From positions 44,094,714 to 44,158,713 of the forward strand of contig CM049320.1 in NCBI GenBank assembly GCA_026874595.1: 64,000 nucleotides of DNA, in the 5' to 3' direction. Below are positions 23,999-36,177 of this stretch, one piece after another (within the stretch, counting starts at the first letter, position 1; every line of letters begins with the position of its first letter). Position numbers and translations under genes: made by a program. The notes below the pieces were generated by a model that was given only the letters and a program-made list of their open reading frames with translations, was not told the DNA's origin and ran no database searches. Origin of the DNA: Sipunculus nudus (Eukaryota; Annelida; Sipuncula; Golfingiida; Sipunculidae).

Positions 23999-24607
23999 CA
24001 AGGGACCCATGGGTCACGGCGCTCAGCTGTAATATATGATAAAAAAATATGATTTTGAAATGAGGCACATGCTGGTTTTGTGTGGAAATAAATATAAGCT
24101 GTATTATGAGTTGTTGGTGTTTAGATTATGTATGATTTTGATAGTTTTTTTGGAGACAGGGAAGAGATTGATATCATTTATTTTATTAACAAATGGAGTG
24201 CTATTGTCATACAGATTTTGACTTGGCCATATAACTGATAAGCAGCACATATAAGATAAGAGTTTAACTATTTAATAAAATTTAATAACAAATATTGTGC
24301 CAAATATATTTTTTATTAAAAATAATAAGAGAATCATAGGATTTTTTTAATAAAATATAACTGAAATGATTATTAAAATAATATTATAGATTATATTCAT
24401 GAATGCATTCATGAATACATTTTGAAAGTATTTGCACTGGTATTCAAATACTTTCATTTTTACCTGAATTCCCATTCTTATGCAAGAAATTTTATAATGG
24501 AGTACATATTAATATTCGTATTCAAATACATTTGCAAAGTATTCGCACCATGTCTGGTATTTATTCAGTTTTAGCCAAAAAATGATGTTGAGAATCCAGA
24601 ATATAAA
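23999..24607 (+). mobile_element. RC1 5'-end fragment
   Basis: Starts CAAGGGACCCATGGGTCACG, and its first 600 bp parallel those of the 8008 element (ATATGATTT.GAA, GCTGGTTTTGTG). It stops where a second RC1 copy begins. Confidence 0.75.
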
Positions 24608-26457
24608 CAAAGGACCCATGGGTCACGGCGCCCAGCTTAAGTTTGAAATTTTTGCAAATGCAAAATATGAAAAATATTCTATTGTAATATTTTTCATTTA
24701 TATAAGCATATGAGAAGCTAAGAAGAAAGGGGCCCTCCTACTTGGTTATAGTAAAGTTCTAAATATATGATTGCAAACTAATACTCTGACAAGACTGTCA
24801 TGAAGGAAAACAGTAAAAGTACTGAGATACTGTGATGCATATGAAAAATTTACAGATGGACAGGCAAGTGGACCGAATGGACTAATACCTTTATTTTACT
24901 TTCAAGGGAATAATGCATTAAAGTTTATATATAAGCCTATTTTTTTAGCACATCCACTTTTTCCATTAATAGTTTTTATCTGATCCATTTTTTTATTTAC
25001 AAGTGTTATAAATTTGTAATAAAAAAACTGAAAATATAAGTTAAAATATTAGAATTCTAAGTTGCAATAATTATATATCCAGATTGTAGCTCATATTGGG
25101 TCATATTATGCATACACATATATTTTATTATTTTTAAATCAAATGTTTAAACTGAATTTAAAAGAAAATAATGCCACAACATGGCATCTACAAGATTATT
25201 CCTTGAATCCCTATTAAAAAGTTTTGCATATTGGAGTTTTCAGTACATGCTTAATTTTATTCACCGAAATAAAATAAAAGATTCAGTAAATATGATAAAA
25301 TAAAAACATCTTTTCAAATAAAGTATTCACACTGTTGGTTGAATGAGGGACAAACAATATCATTATGCTAATTACAATCTCAGCTATAATTAATTACTGG
25401 AATTTATAGTCAATTTCACACCTGGTGAAGTTTTACTCTTCTGAAGTAAAGCATTACTTATCTGATGAACATTCTCACTTTCATAGCAATACATCACTTT
25501 GTGGACACAATTAAATGTGCACCTTAATCATTGTAACCCTGGTGGTACAATACAAAATCTAAAATATAGCATAGCCAAGAATAAAATAAAATACAGAAAA
25601 TGATAACATTTATGCACCAGCTGCGGGGGGGGGGGGGTGCAGGGCAGAGGGGAAGCCTGGGGTGGGTTACATAATGCAAGTGAAGGCTATATTACTAGGT
25701 GGGCTAGATGTAAACAACACTTGACATGGTGTATGAAAACTTGAATAAAAGCTACTCTTTTCAAACAATTCCTTTGAAATTTCAGTTTTTAAAAGATTAA
25801 ATCCTTATGTATATATGCTGTGAAAATTAAATCAACAGTGCTTACAGGGAAAAAACGTGCCATTGCCAAAGTTGGACAAAATTTAAGGTATTGATTTTTT
25901 ATTTATGCTAATAACTTGAAAAATTTGCAAAATTCAGATCTAATTTTGGGTAAACAATTGAATCTTAATTAAACATAGTTATATACTTGATAAAATAGAC
26001 TCTAGTTTCCAAATTTTTCATGTTAAGTGAGTTATTATTTTTCCTGATTTTTTACAAAGTCCATTATGTTTGGGCCCATAACTTAAAAAATTTAAACTTT
26101 ACAGACTTAATTTCTGGCATGTACATAGGAACTATATAGAGGAATATTTATGGTAAATATGAGGAAAAACTGATGAGTGGTTTTGATATTAGGCAGTCCT
26201 GAAGTGTGAAAATAGGATTTTAATAAAAAATTGAGGTTTTTCCTTAATTTCTCAAAGGAACGAAGTCCCAAAGACCCAGTTTTTGGCTTGGTAGGAGATC
26301 TTGGGGACATCTAACATTATGCTGAATTTTGGATTCCTGGGTCTTACGGTTTCAAAACGTGCCACATCTATGGACGGACGGACGGACGGACAGACGGACG
26401 GACGACAGACAATGGACCACTACTATAGCTCAGATGACTTATAGTCAGCTGAGCTAA
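24608..26457 (+). mobile_element. RC1 element, full length
   Basis: 1.85 kb. Starts CAAAGGACCCATGGGTCACG and GCCCAGCTT; ends (GGAC)n at 26371-26402, then ATAGCTCAGATGACTTATAG and TCAGCTGAGCTAA. A G-run is at 25625-25637. It has one long core unit (TTTGGGCCCATAACTT, 26070). Confidence 0.8.
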
Positions 26458-27780
26458 AAACATGCTTACCCCGACTGGCCACTTTAATTTTACTATAAAA
26501 TCACTCGTTTTCACGTGTCATGTTTCCTATATGTGCGTATCTGGACAAGGTAACATCAGTTACTTTTATACTTAGTTAAGTTGACCAGCAATGTTTTCAA
26601 ACGCACCAGCAAATTGTGATATGGAGCAATGTCAACGTACGATGTGACGATGATAATACCAAAGTAACCAATATGAAAATGATTCGAATCTTCCGAGTAA
26701 TTCAAGAAAATGGAATTTTCATCATAGATTAAGATTTCAAAATATTACTTTTAGACTTAAAATATACAGTGACTTGAAATGGATCAGCAGAATATTTTTC
26801 TAAAATATAATGGAAAATCAGTAGCAAACAAGAATACGGCATGGCATATTAAATCTTTATAAACACACAAAGGTTCACTGGCCCTTACTTCCCAAACTTC
26901 ATGCTTGAGTGAACCTGCAAAAAGTGTTTTGATGTGTTTGAATAAAATGCCCAGGGGAATTTTATAGTTTACAGGAATGTCCGAGTCGCAACCTATGCGT
27001 GTTGATTTCTAGATAATAGCTTGATTGTGTCTTGTGTCAAATCATTCCCTAGTGAAAGTTGGTGCGGTTTTAAAGGGGGGTTCTTAGTATTTGAGCCCCT
27101 CGCGGTGTCTCACCTGGGGTTTCGGCAAAGTCTGGGTGCGGTTTTAATTGGAAGTGCGGTTTTAAGTGGAGATTTTACGGTAATAGAGACCTTGTTTCAG
27201 GTTTCCAAGGAGATTTTCCATGGACCTCCATGGATGTTAAAGAAGAAGATTTTAAGCTGAATGGTTATGATTTGTACCCTGTTAACAGACGACTGCATCT
27301 TTGAATGTCTCAAAAATAGAGAAAAAAATTGTGTAAAAGTTTTAAAAAAAAATTTCAAGGTGGCGTCACCAGTCTACAGGAACCGATGAATTCAACACTC
27401 TATGATGATTATGCATGCAAAGAAACATGGTGATCAAAGCATTAGTTGTTCAGATACTTGGGCCTTTTTATCAAATTATTTAAATTATTCTGGGGGGTAC
27501 TTCTTAGCTCCATATTTCGGAGGATATGGGTAACAGAGACCTAATTTCAGGTTTCCAGGGAGATTTTTCATGGATCTCCCTGGATGTCAATATAGAAGAT
27601 TCCAGGTCCAATGGTTACAATTTGTCCTGTTAACGACGACCATTTGGCTAAAAATGCTTTTTATAAGATGATGCATTCACAAGATTTTTTATAAAAATGT
27701 TTAGAATAATAAAAGATGCAGTCCTTTCATTTTTAAAGGTCTAATAATTGTGCCAAAAATCATTTAAGTAAACTTGAATG
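26458..27780. other. intron sequence with degraded RC1 core
   Basis: 26458-27180 is unassigned, apart from a TGCGGTTTTAA repeat at 27061-27167. 27180-27660 holds two RC1-type core units (CCTTGTTTCAGGTTTCCAAG; GACCTAATTTCAGGTTTCCA) with TGGCGTCACCAGTCT. No ends are seen. Confidence 0.5.
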
Positions 27781-28048
27781 AAGGCCACTTACGAATCATT
27801 TCTGTGCAATGTTACATAAATTGAAACAGGTTGGCTGCCAAGTATGCCCTGCATCAAGCATGAATAATGAGCATGAAAGGTCAACAAGGGTGACATACAG
27901 GTGACTGAAGAGGGGCTTCAGTTTAGCAGCCTAGGTGTAAGTATGACATGGTCTCATAATGACTTTAATAAATGCTACTGTTTTTGGCCAATTCCTTTCA
28001 CATTTTAGAATTTAGAAGCTGAATTCCTTACGTGTGCATGATATGAAA
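27781..28048 (+). mobile_element. RC1 core, left of a nested insertion
   Basis: Shares the ACATACAGGTGACTGAAGAG block with 9620 and 48375, and GCATGATATGAAAA with 9747. It is interrupted at 28048 and resumes at 28672. Confidence 0.6.
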
Positions 28049-28671
28049 ACTAGAACACAGGTGGTTGACAAGCGACTAAGTGTATGATCTGCCAAAATCA
28101 GAGTGGGAAGAGTGAAGTGAGGCATGGATTGAGTGGCAAGGGGAAATGGACTGAGATGTTTTGCATATTAGCATGGATGTCTGCCACGTAAACATGATTG
28201 TAGGTGGTGCCACCTGTTAAGAGAAAGTTATCAAAGATGTATACATATGCAAAATTTCAGGTGGATAAGTCAAACCACTGCTGAGATATGAGTGATTTCT
28301 ACCCTAGGCAGATGAATAGATTGAAACCATGCAAGAATGGTTGCAGGTGTCACCACCAGTTATTTGTATGAAATAAAGCTATCCAAAAGCTACACTCATG
28401 CAAAATTTTTTAGCTCGATTTGTAAAACAAGTCCAAAGATTTGTGGATTAATGTGTGAAAACAGATGCACAGATGGACACACTGCAGAGAGGAAAGATCA
28501 GAGGTCAATGCAAAATGGTTAGGCACCAGATCACATGTGACCTGATAATGGGGCAAGTTTTGGAAAAATTGGTCAAGTGGTCTCAGAGGATTTCACTAGA
28601 AATGAACGCCCCGGCGGCAGAACCTGGTCAAAAACAGTATCCGCAAAACTTTGCTTTGGCGGATACAATTA
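28049..28671 (+). mobile_element. short RC2-like element nested in RC1 core
   Basis: Starts ACTAGAACACAGGTGGTTGA. It ends with a CCGGCGGCAG stretch and the hairpin GTATCCGCAAA..TTT..GGCGGATAC, then AA. The host reads on: GATATGAAAA joins TTACATC.. exactly as the intact copy at 9747 does. Confidence 0.6.
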
Positions 28672-29284
28672 CATCTGCAGCTTACAGGAAAAAAACGTGC
28701 CATGGCTAAAGTTGGGCAAAATTTAAGGTACTGATTTTATATTTATGGTAATAACTTATAAAATTTGAAAAATTCAGATTTAATTTTTGTTATACAATTG
28801 AATCTTGATTAAATGAAGTTATATCCCTGAAAAAAAAAGTCTCTAGCTTCAGCAATTCTTATGTTAAGTGAGTAAATATATTTCCTGAATTTTACAAGGT
28901 GCATTATGTTCTGGCTCATAACTTCGACAAATTACACAATAGTGACCTGATTTCTGGTTTGTACATAGGAAATGTATGGAAGAATATGCATATTAATTAT
29001 GATCAAAATCAGATCAGTGGTTTTGATATTAGGCAGTGCTGAAGTGTGACAATGGGTTTTTAGTGGAAAACTGAGGTTTTTCCTTAATTTCTTGAAGGAA
29101 CTAAGACGTATTGACCAACTTTTTGGTACGGTAGGAGATTTTGGGAACATCTAACTGTATGCCAAATTTAGGATTCGTAGGTCCAACAATGTCAAAATGT
29201 GCTTGTCTTACAAATGGACAGAAGGACGGACAGACAGAGGACTACACGACTATAGCTTAAATGACTTATAGTCAGCTGAGCTAA
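28672..29284 (+). mobile_element. RC1 3' part, right of the nested insertion
   Basis: Continues the RC1 core (GTGCCATGGCTAAAGTTGGG, TGCATTATGTTCTGGC) and ends GACGGACAGAC, then AATGACTTATAGTCAGCTGA and GCTAA. Confidence 0.75.
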
Positions 29285-30376
29285 AAACAATAAATATCTC
29301 AAAATTAAACTTGATTCAGAATCCTTATTTCTAAATTGCGCCTTTATTTATCAATAATCTGGCTAATATATAATCAATTTATGCATACTCATGTGTTTAA
29401 TTATATTTTAATATGTTAAAATTATTTAAAAGGAAATTAATTTGTTTAAACATGATACATTACCTCTGGATTGGTCCTTGTATAACTATCTCAAGCAAAG
29501 TTGGGTACACTAGAGTGAAAACAGCTTTACAATTAAAAAAATTCAGTTCAAACAATAACAATTATTGCATTACACTTGCTGAATATTGCTGGTGGGGGGG
29601 GGGGGCAGGGGTAAGGGGGGGAGAGGGTGATATGAGAATTACTGTACACCTGTGACAGCATGGGTGCTCAACCAGTGATGCATTACTAATAAGGTTACCC
29701 AGGCAGGGCTGAAGTGACCAGACATGGGCTGCCTGGGGATTGACAATGCAAGTCAGTACAATGGGCCTTCAAATAAAAATTCAATTTCTAACCCAAATTT
29801 TGAGCTTTTATTTTCAAATTTCAGATTTTAATACATTAAACCCAATTTTTATAAATACTGTGAAAATTAAATCAATAGTGCTTACAGGAAAATAAATGTG
29901 CCATGGTCAAAGTTGGGCCATATCTTAGGTATTGATTTTACAATTATGGTAATAAATTAAAAAATTACAAAATTCTGATATTTTTCCAGATTTTTCCTAA
30001 TATATTTTCTGATTTTTGACAAAGTGCATTATGTTTGAGCCCATAACATCAAGTAGTGCAATGTTGACCTCATTTCTGGCAGGGTCATAGGAATTGTATG
30101 CAGGAATGCTTATATCAAACACGAATACATAAACACCTGCAGTTTTTATATTTTGAGCAGTTTTGAAGTGTAACGATAAGTTTTTACTTGAAAGTTTTAA
30201 TTTCTCAAAGGAACAAAGTCGTAGTGACCCAGTTTTCAGTTTGGTGGGAGAACTTGAGGACATCTGACTGTATGTAAAATTCTGAAAGGTTTCAAAACGT
30301 GCCTTGTTAACGGACAGCCGGCACCAGACAAAGGACCATCAATATTGCTCAGATGACTTATAGTCAGCTGAGCTAA
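29285..30376 (+). mobile_element. RC1 3'-part copy
   Basis: Unassigned AT-rich start with a G-run (29593-29624), then an RC1 core (GTGCCATGGTCAAAGTTGGG at 29897) and the 3' end GATGACTTATAGTCAGCTGA, GCTAA. The 5' end is not identified. Confidence 0.65.
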
Positions 30377-30946
30377 AAACTCACCAGGCCAAATTCCTTA
30401 AAATATCACATGATGAAAAAGATATATATGGGGATAATGCAGATCCTTTTCTTTATTTTTAAATCCAAAAATTGTTGAACATCAACACAAATAATATTTT
30501 CTAAAGGCTAAAAAAAAAAACCCTGGTAAACTCAGAAAACCTCTGTAAAATCAGGGAAATAGGTTATGGTTACCAATATTTTGGTTTCCATGAAGATTCT
30601 TCTATCCTTATCTGGACTTTTAAGATTTCTAGGTCACTCGGTAATAGTGTCCTGTTAACCAGACACACAGATGTAGGACAAAGGGAGATCACTACAGATA
30701 GATGACTTGCAGGGCAATGACAATGAAACACAGAAGTTCATGGGACCTTGTGAAGTTAATCTTAATAACTAAAGATAACTGAAATCATACATGTGAGCTA
30801 TGTAGGAGAACAAATCAGACATCAGATGACTCTCTCCCAAATACTGAGTAAATTAAACTTATGGTGCACTGTAAGAATTAAATCAATGTACATATATTGT
30901 CCAAAAGGTTAAACTGCTAAGCAGGGTTACATGACTATGACATCAC
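30377..30946. other. intron, mostly unassigned
   Basis: Contains a weak RC1-core trace at 30590-30700. Exon F version 2 begins at 30947. Confidence 0.4.
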
Positions 30947-31037
30947 CTGTCCCCAGAACAAGCTGTTTAGCCTGTGAATATGACGCCAGTTGAGCCGCAT
31001 TGACCACAACCGCTCTGCCAACTGTAGGACCACAGCC
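30947..31037 (-). CDS. SLC25A11: SLC25A11 helix-4 exon, alternative version 2 (3'-proximal)
   Basis: A 91-nt exon, acceptor ATTGTAACAG, donor GTGATG (the same donor hexamer as version 1). It encodes GCGPTVGRAVVVNAAQLASY then SQAKQLVLGT plus one base. It is nearer the vertebrate carrier sequence (V-V-V, L-A-S-Y) than version 1. Between the two versions 15 of 30 codons differ only silently and four change the amino acid, which argues that both have been kept under protein-level selection. It joins exon E (codon boundary) and exon G (G|GT) exactly as version 1 does. A long 39-bp minisatellite (31279-32872) starts about 240 bp upstream of its acceptor. Confidence 0.92.
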
Positions 31038-31278
31038 CTGTTACAATAAAACACAACCAATACAGGGTTTAATAATCATCTGTTAGTATCAATCACATGA
31101 TTAATGTCGAAGTTCACAGGTCATGACTGTGTTAAAGAAAATGAATGGATTGAATTATATTGTGCTCCAAAACCGTTCACCAAACCCCCACCCCATCTGA
31201 ATGGATATAAAATATGGGAATTAAAGTTGCATGTACATGCAAACAAAGCTCTGACCTACAAAGAAATTGTACCATGCA

Positions 31279-32872
31279 AGCAGTGTGATGAACAAGGGAC
31301 CACTCACAGCATATACAGGCAGTGTGATGAACAGGGGACCACTCATAGCATATACAGGCAGTGTGATGAACAGGGGATCACTCATAGCGTATACAGGCAG
31401 TGTGATGAACAGGGGATCACTCATAGCATATACAGGCAGTGTGATGAACAGGGGACCACTCATAGCATATACAGGCAGTGTGATGAAGAGCAAACTATCC
31501 ATAACGATAAACAGGGAGCCACTCATAGCATATACAGGCAGTGTGATGAACAGGGGACCACTCATAGCATATACAGGCAGTGTGATGAACAGCAATCTAT
31601 CCATAGCGATAAACAGGTAACCGCTCATAGCATATACAGGCAGTGTGATGAACAGGGGACCACTCATAGCATATACAGGCAGTGTGATGAACAGGGGACC
31701 ACTCATAGCATATACAGGCAGTGTGATGAACAGCAATCTATCCACAGCGATAAACAGGGACCACTCATAGCTTATACAGGCAGTGTGATGAACAGGGGAT
31801 CACTCATAGCATATACAGCCAGTGTGATGAACAGGGGACCACTGATAGCATATACAGGCAGTGTGATGAACAGGGGATCACTCATAGCATATACAGGCAG
31901 TGTTAAGAACAGCAAACTATCCATAGCGATAAACAGGGACCACTCATAGCATATACAGCCAGTGTGATGAACAGGGGATCACTCATAGCATATACAGCCA
32001 GTGTGATGAACTGGGGACCACTGATAGCATATACAGGCAGTGTGATGAACAGGGGACCACTCATAGCATAAAGGCAGTGTGATGAACAGCAAACTATCCA
32101 TAGCCATAAATAGGGAACCACTCATAGCATATACAGGCAGTGTGATGAACAGGGTACCACACATAGCATACAGGCAGGGAGATGAACAGGGTACTACCCA
32201 AAGCATACAGGCAGTGTGATGAACAGGGGACCACCCATGGCATAAAGGCAGGGTAATGAACAGGGTACTACTCAAAGCATACAGCCAGTGTGATGTAAAG
32301 GGGACCATTCTTAGCATATACAGGCAGTGTGAAGAACAGGGGAATACTCATAGCATACAGGCAGTGTGATGAACAGTAAACTATCCATAGCGATAAACAG
32401 GGAACCACTCATAGCTTTTACAGGCAGTGTAATTAACAGGGTAGCACCCATAGCATACAGGCAGTGTGATGAACAGGGTACCAACTAAAGCATACAGGCA
32501 GTGTGATGAACCAGGGACCAACCACAGCATACAGGCAGTGTGATGAACAGGGTACTACCCAAAGCATACAGGCAGTGTGATGAACAGGGGACCACACATA
32601 GCATACAGGCAGTGTGATGAACAGGGTACTACCCAAAGCATAAGGCAGTGTGATGAACAGGGTACCCCCTATAGCATACAGGCAGTGTGATGAACAGGGT
32701 ACCACCTATAGCATACAGGCAGTGTGATGAACAGGGTACCACCTATAGCATACAGGCAGTGTGATGAACAGGGTACCACCTATAGCATACAGGCAGTGTG
32801 ATGAACAGGGTACCACCTACAGCATACAGGCAGTGTGATGAACAGGGTACTACACTTACAGCATGTGATGTA
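31279..32872. repeat. 39-bp minisatellite (about 40 units)
   Basis: Units of GCAGTGTGATGAACAGGGGA then CCACTCATAGCATATACAG, with a longer variant unit (AGCAAACTATCCATAGCGAT) interspersed as a higher-order pattern. The distal units (32440-32870) are a shorter 36-37-bp form. It lies in the intron between the two helix-4 exons. Because 39 is divisible by three, long frames are open on both strands. I regard them as artefacts. Confidence 0.95.
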
Positions 32873-33594
32873 TATTACAGTATGTAGTTTAAGCCTACTG
32901 TAACCATCAATCAAGCTGTTTACCCACTGTTTGAAGTTGTTTTAAATAAGGGTATACATATTGCATGCAGGCAGCAGATTGTATGTGCTCAGTTGCTCCA
33001 CCAAATTGTCTGAACATGTCTGTAATTTGTGAATGACTAAAGAGCAATGCTATTTTGAGGATTTTGGTGAAGGAACAGGTGAAGTCATCATGTCAATGAA
33101 TCTCTTAGAATAGTCCACCTCTTTAAGGGAAATTATTAATGGTCAGTTGGGGTGGTTAAATGGTTAATGATGATGTTTCTATAACGTTACAGTTTCTTTA
33201 CATCTATGAGAAATCCAGTGCACTACAGGTTGGGGAATTTTCTTTTAGGCACAATATTACTGGTAAGTTAGTTGCAGCACCTGTACTTTGTGGACAGACC
33301 TGTAACCAGGGGACAGCTGACTGGTGACTCTCCATGCCGTCCACCCAGCCTGACATAATGAGGGTGCAGGACATGGCAAAAACTATCAAGCTAAAAATTA
33401 CTAGAATGTCTCCTGGCACACCATAATAATCTCAACTGTTAATTCTATAAATATATACAATGTTAAGTCCTCAAATATCTGTAGTAAAGGATTTTCTATG
33501 GAGCTGATTTCAGATACTTTTCTTCTGAAGCAATTTTGTCAATTCATCTGCACTACAAGGATTTGGAGCTAATTAATGGTTATCCTAGATCTGA
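32873..33594. other. intron, nothing recognisable
   Basis: Single-copy-looking sequence between two minisatellites. No coding exon or repeat end is seen. Confidence 0.45.
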
Positions 33595-33785
33595 AGGTAA
33601 GGGCTGATTGACAGGTTCTGTAAGTTGGTAAGGGCTGATTGACAGGTTTTGTAAGTTGGTAAGGGCTGATTGACAGGTTCTGTAAGTTGGTAAGGGCTGA
33701 TTGACAGGTTTTGAAGTTGGTAAGGGCTGATTGACAGGTTCTGTAAGTTGGTAAGGGCTGATTGACAGGTTTTGTAAGTTGAAAG
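33595..33785. repeat. 31-bp minisatellite (6 units)
   Basis: Unit GGTAAGGGCTGATTGACAGG then TTCTGTAAGTT. It starts 94 bp beyond the donor of helix-4 exon version 1. On the gene strand each unit contains AACTTACAG, an acceptor-like string. Confidence 0.95.
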
Positions 33786-33878
33786 GAAGTTGTTATGGAA
33801 AGCAGTCAAGCAGGGAAATGGACACAGGGCAACATATGAACAAAAACATCAGGTGAAAAAAGGAATCCAGCACATCAC

Positions 33879-33969
33879 CTGTGTTGAGAACAATCTGTTT
33901 TGCCTGCGAGTATGATGACAATTGTGCTGCGTTGACTACAATGGCCCTTCCAACAGTTGGTCCACAGCC
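33879..33969 (-). CDS. SLC25A11: SLC25A11 helix-4 exon, alternative version 1 (5'-proximal)
   Basis: A 91-nt exon, acceptor AATTATCAG, donor GTGATG. It encodes GCGPTVGRAIVVNAAQLSSY then SQAKQIVLNT plus one base of the next glycine codon. This is the start of transmembrane helix 4 through the cytoplasmic gate motif (Y-S-Q-x-K). A second 91-nt exon with the same phases and 26 of 30 identical residues lies 2.8 kb downstream (30947-31037). Since 91 is not a multiple of three, including both would break the frame, so the two look mutually exclusive. Substitutions relative to version 2 are V to I, A to S, L to I and G to N. A 31-bp minisatellite lies 94 bp beyond the donor and a 39-bp minisatellite 116 bp upstream of the acceptor. 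Confidence 0.9.
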
Positions 33970-34084
33970 CTGATAATTGTACAAGGTCAAAAGCAAAAAC
34001 TCAAGCAATAGCAGCAACAAAAGAAGTGCAAGCATGCATCAGCAGCTTACTGTCAGCTGACAACATATGTCCTGCATAAAAAGC

Positions 34085-34512
34085 TGTGAAACATCATCTA
34101 CATGAAACAATACTTCCCATGTATGTGAAATATCTACATGAAACAATACTTCCTGTGTATGTGAAACATCATCTACATGAAACATTACTTCCTGTGTATG
34201 TGAAACATCATCTACATGAAACATTACTTCCTGTGTATGTAAAACATCATCTATATGAAAAATTACTTCCCATGTATGTGAAACATCATCTACATGAAAC
34301 ATTACTTCCTCTGTATGTAAAACATCATCTATATGAAAAATTACTTCCCATGTATGTGAAACATCATCTACATGAAACATTACATCCCGTGTATGTGAAA
34401 CATAGTCTACATGAAACATTTCTTCCAGTGTATGTGAAACATCATCTACATGAAACATTACATCCCTTGCATGTGAAACATCATCTATATGAAACATTTC
34501 TTCCAGTGTCTA
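34085..34512. repeat. 39-bp minisatellite (11 units)
   Basis: Unit GTGAAACATCATCTACATGA then AACATTACTTCCTGTGTAT. It lies 116 bp upstream (gene sense) of helix-4 exon version 1. It is open in frames on both strands for the same arithmetic reason as the other 39-bp array. Confidence 0.95.
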
Positions 34513-34583
34513 AAACAGAATTCAGAACAATTTCACAAAAGGAATTAACTATAGCTGAAGCAGACATCGTTTAATGATAAAAA

Positions 34584-35020
34584 CAAGTGACCCATGAGCC
34601 ATGATGCCCAGTCGATGGCATGATCTGGAACATTATGACCTATTCCAACCTACAACTTGTACATCAGACAAAAAAAAATAAATGCAAAACAATTTTTCTT
34701 CCCAGTCATCAATGATTTTCCTGAAGGAATTTAAAATAAATGAATATCCAAGTCCTAATGGTTTCTGTCATAATAATTTCCCATTTCTGCTTTAATTCTG
34801 TACTAGAGTGGGCCCTGGTTTTGGCAGTCTCTGGTAACGGTGACCACCTGGTGATAACGGCCATTTTTCCAAAATATATGAAAACTGGGCTGAACCTAGT
34901 TGTATTAAAACTTGCAGGCCTGTAGCTTTCATTCACACAAAATGTGCCCTGTGAATAGGCAGACAGTGTGAATGATGGCTGATGGACAGAGGGTAACCAC
35001 TACAGCTGAGTTTTAGCTAA
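34584..35020 (+). mobile_element. short RC1 element
   Basis: 437 bp. Starts CAAGTGACCCATGAGCCATG and GCCCAGTCGA; ends ATGGACAGAGGGTAACCACT, then CAGCTGAGTTTTAGCTAA. Both ends are decayed. Confidence 0.6.
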
Positions 35021-36177
35021 AACAGATCAGCGAGGGGAAGGTCAGTCCTGGTCATACTAGGATGCATGTTGAATCCAAGGACTACCACCAATCTGAACAA
35101 ATCACTGACTCTTTATACACTAACAGGTAATGCTTTCACTCAGTGCAACACAAGTGTATGAACAGATGTTCTTCACATGTAAAAAGTATGTGCTGCAACA
35201 TGTCAGGTACATGTCTTGTCAAAGATGATGAGTGTAAAGCAGGTTCTCTTCATGTTGACTGATGATAGTACCAGTTAGATTTATATATAGTTAACTAACT
35301 AACAATAAAAGGTCCTAAAGGTTTTATTACTGAAATAAGTAACATAATAAAACTGTAGCCATCATGTACAGCTGTATACATCATGTATGAATGAAAGGAA
35401 CTCTACTGAAAAATTACAAGAGTAAAATATTTAAAACTTTGTGTTATTGATGTGCATGTACAGTAGAGCACCAATTTTCTGAAAGCATCAGGGGACAAGC
35501 TTTTTGCTGGGAAAGATGAACTTTCAGAAATATGGTCAGGGGTCCAGCGGCAAGTTCCTACGACAGTTACCGTACATTCTCAATCAATTCGGAATATGTT
35601 TTATTTCGTAAATGCTTTTTTCTAAAAACATTATTTATTTTTCTTTACTATATATCATTTCGAAATGAACAAAACTCAGCTGTCAGGTAGCTGGTTTCAT
35701 GTTAGACCCAAACCATTCTAGCGGGACCAATGATTGTTATGATCACAATGTTTTGATCCAACGTATTAATTAATCATGAAAGGATTGGCGTTTGAGTCTT
35801 GCACCCTGGCAGTTTTCCTCTATAATTAATTAAAATAATTTGAAGGCTTAATTTCTAACATGATTGTAATTCTGTGACTACAGATGATGCTTACTGCTGA
35901 CAATGTTTAGGTGAAACGCTTCTGTCTCTTGCGGGAACCACAGTCTGTATCTGACTAGCATTCTTATTACATGACATGCTATTATGCAGTATCCATATCA
36001 AATCTGAGCTTGTTTGCATTACAATTTTTTTTAAGATACAAAGATGCATTTATCATAATATATAAAGCACTCAATAGTTCAAAATGGGTGTCTGTGACTA
36101 ATCAAACTTGTGTACCATTCCTGGTACGCACCTGCCCCATTTGCAATTCACGCGGGATATTTGACAATAAAGATAAA
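35021..36177. other. intron with a possible Tigger-like fragment
   Basis: TA + CAGTAGAGCACCAATTTTCT at 35459-35480 and GGGGACAAGC resemble a pogo/Tigger terminus, but I cannot place a matching right end. The rest is unassigned. Confidence 0.4.

Noticed and set aside
31104-31949. 281-codon plus-strand frame with a 13-residue repeat (RQCDEQGTTHSIY)
   Set aside because: It is the translation of a 39-bp minisatellite. Because the unit is divisible by three, other frames and the opposite strand (31221-31745) are open too. It lies inside an intron.
33793-34035. Reading the helix-4 exon version 1 as part of a longer 80-codon gene
   Set aside because: The frame outside 33879-33969 is intron sequence; splice sites and phases fit an exon only.
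34039-34574. 150-160-codon frames on both strands with HVDDVSHT or HHLHETLLP repeats
   Set aside because: Same arithmetic artefact of a 39-bp tandem repeat.
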